A DNA stretch of 64,000 bases, taken from assembly GCF_020405205.1 (NCBI RefSeq), contig NZ_CP084469.1, positions 186,001 through 250,000 of the forward strand. The letters run 5' to 3'. Position 1 is the first letter of the stretch. The number at the start of each line of letters is the position of its first letter. This stretch comes from Natrinema salinisoli. GTDB taxonomy: Archaea; Halobacteriota; Halobacteria; Halobacteriales; Natrialbaceae. The notes beneath the pieces are model-generated. The model was not told the origin of the DNA. It made no database searches and saw only the letters and a program-made list of their open reading frames with translations. Below are positions 62,839 to 64,000 of the stretch, piece by piece. A program made the translations under genes and the position numbers.

Positions 62839-63609
62839 ATGAATCGACGGCTCGTTCTCGCGGCGGTCGCGGTCGCACTGCTCGCAGGGTTAGCGGGGTG
62901 TTCGGCGCTGTCCGGCGGGATATCCGACGAGCAACTCGATCGAGAGGGGAACTACAGCGACCTCCGCGACAGCGATGCCGACGTCGCCATCGATCTCGAG
63001 GACGGCAGCCTGATCGAAGACGGCGAGTTCCGGGCGGTCTACGACCTCAACGGTACGGGGGAACTGTCGCTGTACCGATCGTCGCTCTACCGCGACGAAC
63101 CGTTAGAGATCAACAGCGTCCGCTACTGGTACCCTAACGGTACCGAGCTAACGGGCTCGGAGCTCGAGGTCGAGCAAGGGCAATCGGAGACGACCGTCCA
63201 GGTACCCGACGAGAACGGGACGCTCGCGTTCTCGGGCGAGGCTGGACGGAAAACGTTCCAGTTGCCGGCGTACGTCGAGGGCTCCTACGAGGTCACGGTC
63301 CCCGAGGGCCATCGGACGTCGAACTTCCTGTTCGGAGACGTCGCGCCGAACGGCTACGAGCGCGAGGTCGTCGACGATCGCGAGCGTCTCTACTGGGAGA
63401 GCGTCGACACCACGATCTCGCTTCGATACTATCTCGCGCGGGATATCACGCTGTTCCTCGGCCTCGTGGGAGTCGTCGTCCTGTTCGGCGGGATCGGAAT
63501 CGCCTACTACTACCGGCAGGTCATACGGCTCCGCGAGGAGCGAGAGGAGTTCGGCCTCGACGTGGATGCCGGTGACGACTCGGACGGCGGACCGCCCGGC
63601 TTTCCGTGA
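62839..63609 (+). CDS. DUF5803 family lipoprotein/membrane protein
   Basis: 256 residues. N-terminal signal MNRRLVLAAVAVALLAGLAG with lipobox AGC at about residue 21, an extracellular beta-rich domain of about 165 residues (DLNGTGELSLYRSSLY, NSVRYWYPNGTELTG) and one C-terminal membrane helix (ITLFLGLVGVVVLFGGIGIA), then a short cytoplasmic tail. Haloarchaeal DUF5803 fits. ATG at 62839 follows the DUF2110 stop by one base. Function is unknown. Confidence 0.82.
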   Translation: MNRRLVLAAVAVALLAGLAGCSALSGGISDEQLDREGNYSDLRDSDADVAIDLEDGSLIEDGEFRAVYDLNGTGELSLYRSSLYRDEPLEINSVRYWYPNGTELTGSELEVEQGQSETTVQVPDENGTLAFSGEAGRKTFQLPAYVEGSYEVTVPEGHRTSNFLFGDVAPNGYEREVVDDRERLYWESVDTTISLRYYLARDITLFLGLVGVVVLFGGIGIAYYYRQVIRLREEREEFGLDVDAGDDSDGGPPGFP

Positions 63610-63655
63610 TCGATCGCCGCCGAGACGCCGTACTGGCTCCGAGACGAAATCGCCC

Positions 63656-64000
63656 TCAGGCGTGGATCGCCCGCTGATCGAGCCAGAGGACTTCTTCACC
63701 GTCGATATCGAGTCGGCCCTTGACGTGGGACGTGTCCAGTCTCGGGGCCTCGAGCGACGCAGTTCGAACCGTTCTGGTCACGTCGACGTCGTCGACCAGC
63801 CACCCGTAGTAGCGGCCGTCGTCGTCGGTGACCGAAAAGACGAGCAGTTTCGGGTCGTCGACGCGGGCCGACGTCCGGGACGTCGAGCCGAATATCCGGG
63901 GTAGGTCGACGACTCTGACCAGTTCGCCGGCGACGGTGATCGTCCCCGCGTTCCACGGATCGTCGGCGTCCGCCAGGGAGGTACCGTCCGTGACCTCGAG
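63656..64000 (-). CDS. CheW-like protein, C-terminal part, truncated by window edge
   Basis: 115 codons in frame from the right edge, with no start in the window. The sequence AGELVRVVDLPRIFGSTSRT, then PKLLVFSVTDDDGRYYGWLV and DDVDVTRTVRTASLEAPRLD matches a CheW-type SH3-like domain. CheW links receptors to the CheA kinase. It ends with DIDGEEVLWLDQRAIHA. Frame and hydrophobic pattern are good throughout. Convergent with the DUF5803 gene. Confidence 0.75.
   Translation of the reverse strand, partial: LEVTDGTSLADADDPWNAGTITVAGELVRVVDLPRIFGSTSRTSARVDDPKLLVFSVTDDDGRYYGWLVDDVDVTRTVRTASLEAPRLDTSHVKGRLDIDGEEVLWLDQRAIHA

Overview
The window is chromosomal DNA from an extremely halophilic archaeon. 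It is GC-rich with CTCGAG-rich coding sequence, its proteins are very acidic, promoters are short and near-leaderless with TATA elements, and it carries archaeal hallmark genes (TFE, Trm56) and haloarchaeal families (Bat-type regulator, DUF1802, DUF3209, DUF2110, DUF5803). The flavour is Natrialbales-like (Natrinema/Haloterrigena), but that placement is an inference. No rRNA, tRNA, insertion sequence or CRISPR array was seen.

Layout. (1) 1-4724: the 3' part of a NuoF-like gene, apparently frameshifted and with degenerate cofactor motifs, overlaps a formate-dehydrogenase-like molybdopterin subunit with a NuoG-type N-terminus. (2) 5.1-10.6 kb: minus-strand genes for a small hypothetical, a beta-propeller lipoprotein, a MaoC hydratase, an alpha/beta hydrolase and an NCS2 permease. 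(3) 10.7-34.5 kb: cobalamin (B12) synthesis in two blocks. chlID (minus) diverges over 34 bp from cobN-cbiC-cbiE. After unrelated genes and cbiA comes a tight operon cbiT-cbiL-cbiF-cbiG-cbiH1-cbiH2-ferredoxin-(LAGLIDADG-like protein)-cbiX, then a membrane protein, DUF3209 and a beta-propeller. Both an early (CbiX) and a late (CobN/ChlID) cobalt chelatase are present; cbiD and cbiJ are not in the window. (4) 34.5-38.2 kb: four consecutive genes for very acidic low-complexity proteins with glycine zippers, an 11-residue amphipathic repeat and a SAP-like domain, of unknown function. (5) 38.3-42.1 kb: a DUF2299-like gene and a tungstate transporter operon tupABC with a ModE-type regulator. (6) 42.4-52.9 kb: stress proteins and an acetate-use island: two acetyl-CoA synthetases flanking an integrase-PAS-GAF-Bat regulator, then a DUF4212/SSS symporter and a Usp. 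(7) 53-60.8 kb: cupins (one frameshifted), Trm56, two paralogous membrane/winged-helix proteins, an acyl-CoA ligase, small membrane and zinc proteins, and a metallo-hydrolase with a decayed partial duplicate beside it. (8) 61-64 kb: a dispersed repeat, TFE, DUF2110, DUF5803 and the end of a CheW-like gene.

Main points of interest: a non-catalytic-looking LAGLIDADG-fold protein inside the B12 operon, Cys/His-rich tails on several B12 enzymes, the acidic glycine-zipper operon, the NuoF-like subunit that seems to have lost flavin, NAD and Fe-S ligands, and two related hairpin-rich intergenic repeats.
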